From Planctomycetota bacterium (GTDB lineage: Bacteria; Planctomycetota; Phycisphaerae; Phycisphaerales; UBA1924): a DNA stretch of 64,000 bases. The stretch is taken from NCBI GenBank assembly GCA_963204725.1, contig CAUJHH010000058.1, positions 124,001 to 188,000 on the forward strand, written 5' to 3'. The notes beneath the pieces are model-generated. The model worked only from the letters and a program-made list of their open reading frames with translations, was not told the DNA's origin and did not search any database. Shown here piece after piece: positions 33,103-41,778 of the stretch (within the stretch, counting starts at the first letter, position 1; every line of letters starts with the position of its first letter). Position numbers and translations under genes: made by a program.

Positions 33103-33524
33103 ACTTTCGCCCAACGAAAAAGCGACCCATTCGCTCGTTCTTCGACATGACGCCGATGATCGATGTCGTATTCCAGCTCATCATCTTCTTCATGTTCACC
33201 TCGCAGTTCTCGCAGATGTCGAGGATGCGGATGGACCTGCCCCGCCACAAGGGTGAGATCGAGGAGCCGCTCCCGGCCACGATCGTGCTCGATGTGACGG
33301 CAGATGGTTCGGTCTTTCTCGACGCCGCGCCCGCAGGGCCGGAACGACTCGATCGAGTTGTCGCGCTCGAACTCGAGAATGCCAAGCGTGAGCATCGCCC
33401 GTTCCAGGTGCTGATCAGGGCAGACCGCGCGTGCCCCGCAGCCCACATCAACTCCCTCGCTCAGCGCCTCCGGGTGGTCGGCGTCGATCGCTGGAAGCTC
33501 GCGACGGCGGGAGCGACGCCATGA
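33099..33524 (+). CDS. ExbD/TolR-type biopolymer transport protein (copy 1)
   Basis: Single-helix partner of ExbB, 141 residues. The membrane helix begins FDMTPMIDVVFQLIIFFMF with the proton-carrying aspartate at position 22, intact. A periplasmic domain follows, starting SRMRMDLPRHKGEIEEPLPA and ending in a VGVDRWKLATAGATP strand. It overlaps exbB by 4 nt before it and the second exbD copy by 4 nt after it. It is clearly diverged from copy 2 outside the helix. Confidence 0.93.
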   Translation: MNFRPTKKRPIRSFFDMTPMIDVVFQLIIFFMFTSQFSQMSRMRMDLPRHKGEIEEPLPATIVLDVTADGSVFLDAAPAGPERLDRVVALELENAKREHRPFQVLIRADRACPAAHINSLAQRLRVVGVDRWKLATAGATP

Positions 33525-33934
33525 GATTCAATCGCGCCCAACGCGAGGGCTCCGACGGGCAGCTTCCCATGACCAGCCTGATCGATGTCGTGTTCCTGCT
33601 GCTCATCTACTTCATGCTGACGTCCCAGTCGACCCGCGAGTCCGAGCTCTCATCGGCCTTGGAGGCCGAGCGGAGGAGCGGGCGGCAGACCTCAAACCTC
33701 CAGGCGCAGGTCGTCAGCGTCGAACGTGTCGACGGCGTTCCGGGCTACCGCATGGGAGAACGGATCATGCGTTCGCCCGAGCAACTCGAAGCAATCCTCA
33801 AGCAACTGCCCAAAGATCCGGGAGTGTTCGTGCGAGTCGCCGGAGATGTACCGATCGAAACGGCAGCCGGCGCCCTCCAGGCCGCGAAGAATGCAGGATT
33901 CAAGAAGGTGAGCTATGTCCCGGCAGCGAACTAG
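33521..33934 (+). CDS. ExbD/TolR-type biopolymer transport protein (copy 2)
   Basis: Second ExbD-like subunit, 137 residues. The helix reads LPMTSLIDVVFLLLIYFML, again with the key aspartate at position 22. Its periplasmic domain differs from copy 1: a coiled, charged stretch (SSALEAERRSGRQTSNLQ) and a C-terminal ETAAGALQAAKNAGFKKVSY, the normal closing helix of the ExbD fold. Two ExbD-like proteins with one ExbB suggest a heterodimeric rotor pair. The start overlaps the previous stop by ATGA; the end overlaps the next gene by 20 nt. Confidence 0.93.
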   Translation: MRFNRAQREGSDGQLPMTSLIDVVFLLLIYFMLTSQSTRESELSSALEAERRSGRQTSNLQAQVVSVERVDGVPGYRMGERIMRSPEQLEAILKQLPKDPGVFVRVAGDVPIETAAGALQAAKNAGFKKVSYVPAAN

Positions 33935-36593
33935 GGCGCGACTTGTGTGTGCCTGTGCGATCGCGCTGCCGTTAGCGATCGCGCGGGGCCAGGCCACAGT
34001 CGACCAGACAGCCGAGGATGCGACCGAGGCGTTTCTATCGGCAAAGGGACTCGACACGCTGCTGGCGGTCCACTTGCGTGATCGGTTGCTTGTCGCGAGT
34101 GGGATCGAGCGTCAGCAACTCGCAGATCGACTCGGTGATCTCTATGTTCGCATGCACTCCAGCGTCCAGACTCAGGCCGAGCGGGAGGAGATCGAAACGC
34201 TCGGTCGCGAGCTCCTCCGCCAGGTGCCGGACTCGGATTCATTCCTCCTCCGGCTCAACCTCGCCAAGTCCCGTTACCTGGTTGCCGAGGAGATCGCGGA
34301 GCGTCATCGAATGAAGCTCGCCTCCGACGACGAGCGAGCCGACGCACAGCGGACGCTGCGAGAGGTTGGCGCGACGTTCGACGAGATATCTTCTCGAGTC
34401 CAGACGCTCGTCGACGCCCTCGAGCGTCAGGACAAGCGGCCCGCCCCAGGAGCGGATCCAAGAGAGACACGGCAGCGTCTGGACCGCGCTCGCCGGGAGA
34501 GGTCGCTGGCCCGTTTCTACGCCGGCTGGACCAGGTACTACCGGGCGATGCTCGAGGGTCAGCCGTCGCTCGCGGGCTCTGCGTCGGCCGACTTTGGCTG
34601 GCTGCTCGGTTCTCCGGGGAAGCTCGCATCGATCGAAAAGACGCCACGATCGATGCTGCGGTACGAGCACATCGCGCGGGCTGCGCTTGGATGCGCGATG
34701 TCCGCGTCGCTCCTTGGCAACGACGCCGAGGCGGAGCGTTGGTTCGATCTGCTTCAAACGGCGCCGGATGTCTCCGACGCGGTCCTGGCGCAGTTGTTCA
34801 CCCGAAGAATGATCGTGTACGGAGCGGCACGCCGTTGGGCCGACATCGAGCGGCTTGTCACGCTCGAGCGTCTGCGCCGAGGCGCCGCGCTCTCCGTCGG
34901 TGACGCCCGCCTCCTCGCCGTAATCGTGCTCGAGGCCGGCAATGACCGGACAAGCATCGCGGGGAGGGAGGCGATGATCGCGACGCTCGCGCAGAGCGCG
35001 TTCAAAGACCTCATCGAGCACGGCGAGCTCGGGCAGATCGTGGATCTTGTGAATCGCTACGGATCCGCTCCGGTCGGCACCGTGGGATTCGTCGCCGATT
35101 ATGTCCGGGCGGTGAAGGCGTACGACCGGGCGATGGCCGCGCACAAGGACGCGGGCGGTTCGCCCGATGAGCCGGCGACGAAGGAAGAGGTGCTGGTCCT
35201 GTTCCGTGATGCGGCGGGCCTCCTCCAGCAGGCGACCAATGCCAGTGATGCAAGCGCATTCGAGAAGGATCGCGATCGAGCGGCCGTTCTGGCCGGAATC
35301 TGCCTCTTCTTCGCCGCTCGGTTCGAGGAGTCGGCGAACCTGCTCGAGGGCGCGGCCGCCAGCGCAGCGGTCGCCGAACGACGTGAAGAGGCGACGTGGC
35401 TCGCGATCCTCTCGCTGGATCGTGCGGTCGAGAGTGGCCGGCCGTCGCTGGCCGCCCGTCGCGATCGACTCGCGACGCTCTACTTGGAGCAGTTTCCAAC
35501 TTCCGAGAGGGCCGCGAAGTTGCTGATCCGTCGCGCGGGCGAAGGGCTGATCTCCGACGTTCGGGCCGCTGAGATTCTCCTGGCCGTTTCGCCGAACTCG
35601 CCGCTCTTCACAGCCGCGAGAAGGTACGCGGCTCGCCTGCTCTACCGAGTGTGGCGGAACGCGAGACATGAAGACAGGATCCGGGCGGCGCGTGCCTTTC
35701 TCACAATTGCCGACGAGCTACTCGACATCGAGGAGCGGGCCATGGAGTCCGCAAGCGACGAGGAATGGGCGGCAGTCGCCGCCGAGATGATGCTGCGAGA
35801 GCGACAGGTGCTCGACGTCCTGCTCTCCCAGCAAGACCCGAGTATCGAGCGTGCCAGACGAGCGATCGCGAGTGTCGAGTTCGCTGCAGGCGGCTCGGAG
35901 CGTCTCGGCGAGATTGCCGGTGAATTGGCCTACCGGCGGATGCAGATTGCGGTCGTCACCAACGACGAGGCCGGAGTCGTGAAGGCGGGCGACGAGCTAG
36001 CAGCCATCGGAGGCAAGTTCGCCGAGGCGGGCGATCGAGTTCTCTATCGAAGAGCACTGGACTCGTGGCGATTGAACCGATCGAGTGAAGCGGACGCGCG
36101 ACAACTCGTGGCGGTTGGATCCCGTTTGATCGCCCGTATCGGCTCCGATCGGGCGAGGCTGGCCGATCCTGCGACGTTCGGGCTTCACGATGCGGTTGCA
36201 GATGCCGCTTCAAGCATCTGGCGTGCGACGAACGATGGCGGCATGCGAGATCGAGCCCTCACGATCGATCGCGCGATCTGCGACGCAGAAATGGCGACGG
36301 GCCAGGTGCTCCGTCGGAGAGCGGAGCTCGCAGAGAGCGCGAATCTGAAGTCGGAGGCACTCGAAGCGTGGCGATCACTGCTGGCAGGCTACAAGGAGGG
36401 GTCGACTGATTGGTTCGAATCGAGGTACAACTCATTGCGGCTGCTGCTTGAGATCGATCCCGCCGAGGCCAGAGTGGCGATGGATCAGTACGCTGTTCTA
36501 AGACCCGAACTCGGTCCGGAGCCTTGGCGAGAACGCTTCGAACTCCTGAGGGCAAGAATCGAGCAGGCTCCGGCGACGGGAGGTCCGAGATGA
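33915..36593 (+). CDS. Large exported alpha-helical (TPR-like) protein of the envelope operon
   Basis: No named family recognised. The 892 residues have a signal peptide (RARLVCACAIALPLAIARGQ) and then almost only amphipathic helices, Ala/Glu/Arg-rich, of the sort that build TPR or similar solenoids; examples are LLGNDAEAERWFDLLQ and AAVLAGICLFFAARFEESAN. No catalytic motif is evident and there is no second membrane helix. A periplasmic scaffold that holds or is moved by the ExbBD motor is a reasonable guess. It starts inside the end of exbD copy 2 (20-nt overlap) and overlaps the next gene by ATGA, so it is made together with them. Confidence 0.72.
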   Translation: MSRQRTRARLVCACAIALPLAIARGQATVDQTAEDATEAFLSAKGLDTLLAVHLRDRLLVASGIERQQLADRLGDLYVRMHSSVQTQAEREEIETLGRELLRQVPDSDSFLLRLNLAKSRYLVAEEIAERHRMKLASDDERADAQRTLREVGATFDEISSRVQTLVDALERQDKRPAPGADPRETRQRLDRARRERSLARFYAGWTRYYRAMLEGQPSLAGSASADFGWLLGSPGKLASIEKTPRSMLRYEHIARAALGCAMSASLLGNDAEAERWFDLLQTAPDVSDAVLAQLFTRRMIVYGAARRWADIERLVTLERLRRGAALSVGDARLLAVIVLEAGNDRTSIAGREAMIATLAQSAFKDLIEHGELGQIVDLVNRYGSAPVGTVGFVADYVRAVKAYDRAMAAHKDAGGSPDEPATKEEVLVLFRDAAGLLQQATNASDASAFEKDRDRAAVLAGICLFFAARFEESANLLEGAAASAAVAERREEATWLAILSLDRAVESGRPSLAARRDRLATLYLEQFPTSERAAKLLIRRAGEGLISDVRAAEILLAVSPNSPLFTAARRYAARLLYRVWRNARHEDRIRAARAFLTIADELLDIEERAMESASDEEWAAVAAEMMLRERQVLDVLLSQQDPSIERARRAIASVEFAAGGSERLGEIAGELAYRRMQIAVVTNDEAGVVKAGDELAAIGGKFAEAGDRVLYRRALDSWRLNRSSEADARQLVAVGSRLIARIGSDRARLADPATFGLHDAVADAASSIWRATNDGGMRDRALTIDRAICDAEMATGQVLRRRAELAESANLKSEALEAWRSLLAGYKEGSTDWFESRYNSLRLLLEIDPAEARVAMDQYAVLRPELGPEPWRERFELLRARIEQAPATGGPR

Positions 36594-39388
36594 GCAGGCA
36601 GCCGTCCCGGAGCAACGAATCAGGGCTGGTGACCAAGTTCCTTGGTGCCGATGCCGCGTCCGGCGGACCCTTCGCCATTCTTGGTGTCGATCCAACAGAT
36701 TCCGGCGATGAGGCGGTACTGCTCGGCTTGCGAGATCGCCTCGAACAGGCCTCGCGGCACCCAGAAGGCGCGACCCCGGAGGCGGACGAGATCCGTCTGG
36801 CGCTTCATGCGGCGGCCGCACAGTTGCTGGACACCCGCACCCGCGAATCGATGCTCCTGCGATGGGGGAACGCGTCGCGATCCCAACCGCATGAACGAGA
36901 TTCCAGTCGTTCTATTGGCGAGACAGATCGACAGGTCATGCTGCTCCAGCATGATGCGGTCATGGCGATTGCGGCGTGTGGCGGCTGGAACGAGAGAGCC
37001 CGCGCTCGCCTCATGATGCTGGCCCAGGCCAGAGGTTTCAGTCCCGATCTTGTCCATCTTGCGGTGTCCAAGCTGGAGTCCAGGGCGAGTCGTACCAGTG
37101 CCGATCCGACATCCCCGCCGCAGCGTCAGTACTCGGATGCGCCGGTACCAGTGCCCGCCTTGCCTGCGGCGCCGATACGCGGGACTTCCGGGCGGTCGCG
37201 CGTTCGTCGCGTCATCCCCGCCCCGGTTCTGCTTGCGATCGGCCTCTCGCTCGTCGGCGTCGTCGGTGTGCTCTCAATCGTTGCGGTTGTTGCTGCGACT
37301 GGGAGTAAGTCGGGTGGATCGCGTCCGGCAGTTCCATCACCCGATCCAGCAATTGCCGCGACGAATGCTCCCGCTGCCGACACGCAAGGCCAGCTCTTTC
37401 CGACCGCACCAAAGACTCAAGACCCTGAGCCTTCAACTTCGATCGCGGCACCGGCGACGACCGACGCCCAGCGGCTCGTCCAGCGGCTGAATGCCGCGGT
37501 CGCGGGGCTCTCTACCGACAGCGAGTCCGCGGTGGGTGAGCTTGCGATTCTGTTTCGTGAGGCCGGTGTGCGATGGGTTGAGTTGGAAGGGCCCGATCTC
37601 GCTGTCGTGCAGCGCTGCTTCGTCGATGTGATGTATCAGGCAGAGGATGCGGCCGCTCCACTGCGGTTCATCGAATCTCTGGACGTGGATCGCGCCGTTG
37701 CGATGACCCGCGTCGGTGTGCTGCGGACCGTCTGGCAAACGGGCATCCTCGCTCGTCTGTCCAGAGAGCGGGATCTTCCCGCAACGATCCGTCTGGTGAT
37801 CGAAGATCGACTGGCTCGGCTCCTTTCTGGCGAACGGCCGAGCGGCGAGCCGGCGTTCGAGGCCGGTGCCATTGCGTCGCTGCTTGCACTGGCAGATTCC
37901 GTCGCAGCAGAAGGGTCGTGGGAGCCGTGGGGGGGGTGGCTTGCGTCGGTCGAGGCCATCGCAAAGTCACAGCCAACTCGCCGGACGGACCTGTTGCTGG
38001 CCGGCCTCACGGGTGCAATGGAAGGATTCACGAGGGCGGGAAATGCCCGGCTCCTGACAGAGGTCGCTGCTCAACTGTCGTGGCATCGGGAGCCCGCTGC
38101 CCAGCGATGGTTGATCGCGAGATTCGATGGGCTCGACACACCGAAGGAAGCACTCGTCGCCTTGACGAGAGCGCTCGCCTCGAAGTCGAGTGTGCCCGGC
38201 ATCGACGCCACGATGGCGCTTGCTGCGGGCGCGAGTGAAGCAGCACGCCGTGAGCTGAGAGATCGGTACGCCGAGGTCTTCGGACTCGACGCCGCAGCCA
38301 ATGTGCTGCTGATCGATGCGAGGCTCTCCGAAGTCGTCGCGGAATTGAGTGGAACAGATAGTTCGACCGCCTCGATCGAGGACTCGATCCGAGACGCTGT
38401 TGCCTGGTCCCGCGTGAGTGAAGCGGCGTGGCTGCGGTGGCGAGGGGTGTCCGATCGAGCCTCAAGCACGCTCGACCGCGCTCGCCTGCCCGATGTCGCG
38501 CCGACGAGGGGGCCGCGTCAACTCGGAGGGGTGCTCAGACGGGATGAGACCCCGACGTGGACTCGAAGCTATCTGAACGCCGGCAGCGATATCGGCGCGC
38601 GCACCTCGCTTCTTGGCCAATACCCGATGTCCGGTGCGCACCCCGCCGATGCCGAGATCGTGCTCGGTGAGGCGCTCAGGGGGTCTCCCGTTCAAGTACG
38701 CGAATCTGCACGACTCGTGGTCGAAGCATCGTCGACAGCGCCGATCATGGTCAATGCCATGCTCGAAGCGCTCCCGACCGCCCCACGCACGCTCGCGACC
38801 GCCGAGATCATCGCGGCGCTCACTGGTCGACTGCATGTGGCGATCGATGGCACCGAGTGGCGAATCGAGACGAGACGGCTGCTGGTCGAGCGTCTCCTGG
38901 AGTTGCTCGCTGCGCAGGGCGCATATGCCTCCATCGATTCACTATCGAGCATGCTGGCCGATTCGCACGCCGTCCGTGCGTTGTCGACGCCCGACGCCAC
39001 ACCCCCGACCCAGGCAGCAAGCGTGCCCTCGCTTGAAGTATCGCTCGCTCAGGAGCGAGATATGTGGCGCATCGCAGCGGAAGAAATGGTGAGGCCCCGG
39101 ACCTATCCCGACACGCTCGCGCAGATCGAGAGCGGAACCGTAGCGAGATCGCGAGTCTCCTCGGGCGTCATCCAGCGTGTCGTTGTTGCGCAGCACGAGA
39201 TCGTGCGCCTCATGGGGCACGTGATCGCGAGCGAGCGTCCTGATCGAGCGATAGAGGCGTGGGCGATCGTGTCTCGATTGAATGAGCAACTGGCCATCGC
39301 GCCGCATGTTGGTTCCCAGGTCCGAGACTGCGAGATGGCCATGGCGCAGCTCTGGGTACTCAGGATCCGACGGGAGGTGGAGCAATGA
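36590..39388 (+). CDS. Large membrane protein with J-like cytoplasmic N-terminus and helical periplasmic domain
   Basis: 932 residues, GGGAGG 6 nt before the ATG. Residues about 25-95 (GPFAILGVDPTDSGDEAVLL and on to AAAAQLLDTRTRESMLLRWG) resemble a divergent J-like or helical-bundle domain: F-x-I-L-G-V opening, paired helices, and an L-L-D-x-x-x-R end. The HPD signature of active DnaJ is absent. A single membrane helix sits at about 209-236 (APVLLAIGLSLVGVVGVLSI). Beyond it come a Pro-rich linker and roughly 650 residues of helical repeats. So it would link a cytoplasmic domain to a periplasmic solenoid. Overlaps by ATGA on both sides. Domain call is by eye. Confidence 0.68.
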   Translation: MSRQPSRSNESGLVTKFLGADAASGGPFAILGVDPTDSGDEAVLLGLRDRLEQASRHPEGATPEADEIRLALHAAAAQLLDTRTRESMLLRWGNASRSQPHERDSSRSIGETDRQVMLLQHDAVMAIAACGGWNERARARLMMLAQARGFSPDLVHLAVSKLESRASRTSADPTSPPQRQYSDAPVPVPALPAAPIRGTSGRSRVRRVIPAPVLLAIGLSLVGVVGVLSIVAVVAATGSKSGGSRPAVPSPDPAIAATNAPAADTQGQLFPTAPKTQDPEPSTSIAAPATTDAQRLVQRLNAAVAGLSTDSESAVGELAILFREAGVRWVELEGPDLAVVQRCFVDVMYQAEDAAAPLRFIESLDVDRAVAMTRVGVLRTVWQTGILARLSRERDLPATIRLVIEDRLARLLSGERPSGEPAFEAGAIASLLALADSVAAEGSWEPWGGWLASVEAIAKSQPTRRTDLLLAGLTGAMEGFTRAGNARLLTEVAAQLSWHREPAAQRWLIARFDGLDTPKEALVALTRALASKSSVPGIDATMALAAGASEAARRELRDRYAEVFGLDAAANVLLIDARLSEVVAELSGTDSSTASIEDSIRDAVAWSRVSEAAWLRWRGVSDRASSTLDRARLPDVAPTRGPRQLGGVLRRDETPTWTRSYLNAGSDIGARTSLLGQYPMSGAHPADAEIVLGEALRGSPVQVRESARLVVEASSTAPIMVNAMLEALPTAPRTLATAEIIAALTGRLHVAIDGTEWRIETRRLLVERLLELLAAQGAYASIDSLSSMLADSHAVRALSTPDATPPTQAASVPSLEVSLAQERDMWRIAAEEMVRPRTYPDTLAQIESGTVARSRVSSGVIQRVVVAQHEIVRLMGHVIASERPDRAIEAWAIVSRLNEQLAIAPHVGSQVRDCEMAMAQLWVLRIRREVEQ

Positions 39389-40365
39389 CCCTGGCTGTGG
39401 CTCTCGTGTTGCAGCTGGGGCTGAGCTCCTCCTCAGCCCCTCCCCCGGACGCCGTGGCGCCGGACTCAATCATCGAATCAACCGTCGCTGATTATCAAGA
39501 CCGCTTGGCGAAGCTCACCCCCGAGAATCCGGAGCCGTACTACCTCCTCGGAGAGGAAGTCGCCGATGTCGCCGTTGAAGAGTCGGAACGGGCGGTGGCC
39601 AGGCGTTTGTTCCTTATCGCATACACATTGTGGCGGGAACGGGGAGACGATCGGCAGGCCGCTTCCGCGTGTCTGGCGATGACCACAACCGTCACGAGCG
39701 AGAGAGACAAGTCATGGTTGCGTGCGGTTGCGAGGTCGATCGACCCGCGCATGGAGCCGGCCTCATGGGACAGCGCCGCGTGGGCAGAGATTGATCCCAT
39801 GGTGGCCGCGCAGGCGGCCGTCGCGCTCGGGTCGATCCGATCGGGCGACGGGATCACGGCGAGACAGATCCTTGCCGATCCGCGTGTCGCGAGAGCCCTC
39901 GCGCGGTACTCCTCCTTGCTCCAGGGCGCGGGAGGGCTTGCGCGTATTCTGCGTGACGCCAACATCTGGCCCTGCCCGGATTGCCGGAACAAGCGCACCG
40001 TCCGCTCGCGGTCATCATCCGAATCGGGAGAAATCATCTGCGGCTACTGCCGAGGTGATCCGGGCCCGCGTCTTCGAGACGACGAGTTCATCACACACCT
40101 CCGTGTCGAGTCGCTCTTGCTTGCTGGTGATCAGAACGTTTGGTCGGCCCAACTCGAGGTCGATGCCGGCGCGCCCTTGCGCGACCCCGATCCAGACACA
40201 GTCGCTCGTGTGTTCGGGATCGACGGAACTCGGTCCCTCTACCGCGATGGATTGTGGACATGGCCGCCGGGGACGGAGCCCAAAGCACCGGGCCCGACGG
40301 TGGAGGCGCCGAACAACAAGGAGCCGCCGCCAGCACAGCCCGAATCGAAAGTCGGCGAGGGCTAG
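39385..40365 (+). CDS. Secreted zinc-ribbon protein, last gene of envelope operon
   Basis: 326 residues with a short signal-like N-terminus (MTLAVALVLQLGLSSSSA). The first half is helical (TPENPEPYYLLGEEVADVA, RRLFLIAYTLWRERGDDRQ). Around residues 195-225 lies a four-cysteine ribbon: CPDCRNK, then 15 residues, then CGYCRG. The C-terminus is Pro/Glu-rich and probably flexible. A cysteine ribbon on an exported protein is unusual, unless oxidised or zinc-loaded before export. ATGA overlap with the previous gene ties it to the operon. No family recognised. Confidence 0.68.
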   Translation: MTLAVALVLQLGLSSSSAPPPDAVAPDSIIESTVADYQDRLAKLTPENPEPYYLLGEEVADVAVEESERAVARRLFLIAYTLWRERGDDRQAASACLAMTTTVTSERDKSWLRAVARSIDPRMEPASWDSAAWAEIDPMVAAQAAVALGSIRSGDGITARQILADPRVARALARYSSLLQGAGGLARILRDANIWPCPDCRNKRTVRSRSSSESGEIICGYCRGDPGPRLRDDEFITHLRVESLLLAGDQNVWSAQLEVDAGAPLRDPDPDTVARVFGIDGTRSLYRDGLWTWPPGTEPKAPGPTVEAPNNKEPPPAQPESKVGEG

Positions 40366-40421
40366 AGTTGTGAAGCTGGTCGCGTGATGTCGCGTGGCTC
40401 GGCGACCGAGGAGACCACCCC

Positions 40422-40838
40422 ATGTCCGAGACCACGCCCGCAGCATCCGCACCGACGCCGCCCGCGCTCGCCCCGGATCAGAAGCCGCTCGTTACATTCG
40501 AAGACTTTGCGAAGCTCGACCTGCGCGTCGCCAAGATCGTTCAAGCGGAGGATCATCCCAAGGCGGACCGGCTCTTCAAGCTCCAACTCGACGACGGCTC
40601 CGGCACGCCGCGTCAGATCTGCGCAGGCATCAAGGGCCACTACAACGCGGCCGATCTCGTTGGGAAGACGATCGTTGTCGTGGCAAACCTTGCGCCAAGG
40701 ATCATTCGGGGCGAAGAGTCCCGAGGGATGCTGCTGGCGGCATGCGATAAGCCCAAGGATGCCAGCGACGACGCCAATCGGCGCGTCGTCGTGCTCACGA
40801 CCGCCGCCGACATGCCACCCGGCTCAACAGTTTCCTGA
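40422..40838 (+). CDS. Stand-alone tRNA-binding domain protein (MetRS beta-like/Trbp111)
   Basis: OB-fold tRNA-binding protein of 138 residues, like the C-terminal domain of methionyl-tRNA synthetase made as a separate chain. Family phrases: FAKLDLRVAKIVQAEDHPKA, LFKLQLDDGSGTPRQICAGI, VVVANLAPRIIRGEESRGML. The first 25 residues are a Pro/Ala-rich tail. GAGGAG 9 nt upstream supports the start. It may assist a MetRS that lacks this domain, or be a Trbp111/CsaA homologue. It follows the envelope operon by 56 nt, with no clear functional tie. Confidence 0.88.
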   Translation: MSETTPAASAPTPPALAPDQKPLVTFEDFAKLDLRVAKIVQAEDHPKADRLFKLQLDDGSGTPRQICAGIKGHYNAADLVGKTIVVVANLAPRIIRGEESRGMLLAACDKPKDASDDANRRVVVLTTAADMPPGSTVS

Positions 40839-40858
40839 TCGTCTCGCAGGACGGCCGA

Positions 40859-41767
40859 TTACTGCGGTCCGCGTCTCTGTCGATCTGGCTCGCCGGGTTC
40901 GCGATCGCCTCGCTCCGGGGCGGGAGCACGATCGGGCCGAGATCTGAGCAGCACCTCGTCGACGCGCTCATCGATCTCCGCATCGCGGTTGTTCGTCTTT
41001 CGATCCAGTTCGGCTCGCAGGTCGGTCAGCCGTCTCTCCAGATCCGCGACTTCCTCGCGCTGGAGTGCGACCTGCGTGTCGTAGTGTGTCGCGGCGAGCT
41101 CGCGGAATCGAGCGCGGGCATCGATCGCAGCCGGGCTCCCCGGCCCTTCCGACTCGATCACGCGCCGCGTCCGTCGTGCGGCGTCGAGCAATTGGAAACC
41201 CTGTTCCAGTTCCTGGACTCGCAAGCGAAAGACTTCCGGCGAGCGTTCCCTGGAATCGAGCGCCTCGCGAAGCCGGGGCGCGATTCGCCCGATCATACGT
41301 GGTGACGCCTGCGGGTCGTCTCGCTCGGCTTCGCGCAGGCGTCGCGCCAGCATGGGCAAGTGCTCGTCAACGAAGACTCGAAGGCGGCGCACCTCCTCCG
41401 CCGACGGAGGCTGGGGCGGGCCGCCCATGCCGGCGCCCGGGGCTCCTCCCTCTGGCCGCCCGCCACGCTGCCAGCGAGCGCTGTCCGGAGCCTCATCTCC
41501 GGCTGGAAAGAGCCGGCCGTCAGCCAGTGAGGAGTCGAACGGCTCTCCTCGATCGAGGCGAGCGATCGCGTCGTCGAGACGCTCGCGAATGCCATCGGCC
41601 ACCTCACGTCGGCGCACGATCATTTCGCGCATCCGCGCTCGCTCGGCCCCCTCGGGTGACGAGACGGCGGGATCGCGAGCCGGCTGCGGAACAGAATCCT
41701 GTGCCCACGCGCCTGCAACGGCGAGTCCGCACGCGAGAATCAACCCGAGCGTTCGTGTTGGACACAT
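40859..41767 (-). CDS. Periplasmic Arg/Glu-rich helical protein downstream of a sigma/anti-sigma pair
   Basis: 302 residues with a signal peptide (TRTLGLILACGLAVAGAWAQ). The mature part is charged and helical (RMREMIVRRREVADGIRERL, EEVADLERRLTDLRAELDRK), with a Gly/Pro-rich linker around residue 110. It is likely coiled-coil, broadly like CpxP/Spy-type periplasmic sensors in layout, but I see no LTxxQ motif. Start at 41767 is favoured by AAAGGA 6 nt upstream; GTG 41782, which overlaps the anti-sigma stop, is an alternative. It is third in a run sigma, anti-sigma candidate, this gene, and may sense or buffer the signal. Confidence 0.65.
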   Translation of the reverse strand: MCPTRTLGLILACGLAVAGAWAQDSVPQPARDPAVSSPEGAERARMREMIVRRREVADGIRERLDDAIARLDRGEPFDSSLADGRLFPAGDEAPDSARWQRGGRPEGGAPGAGMGGPPQPPSAEEVRRLRVFVDEHLPMLARRLREAERDDPQASPRMIGRIAPRLREALDSRERSPEVFRLRVQELEQGFQLLDAARRTRRVIESEGPGSPAAIDARARFRELAATHYDTQVALQREEVADLERRLTDLRAELDRKTNNRDAEIDERVDEVLLRSRPDRAPAPERGDREPGEPDRQRRGPQ

Positions 41768-41778
41768 GCGAGATCCTT

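Noticed and set aside
34045-34060. Short match to the tRNA-Gly 3' region considered as an attachment-site repeat
   Set aside because: Only about 11 nt inside a coding region far from the recombinase remnant; chance-level similarity.
34239-35669. 476-codon open frame antisense to the 892-residue envelope gene
   Set aside because: No domain or ribosome site, Arg-rich shadow composition, and the sense gene is locked in an overlapping operon.
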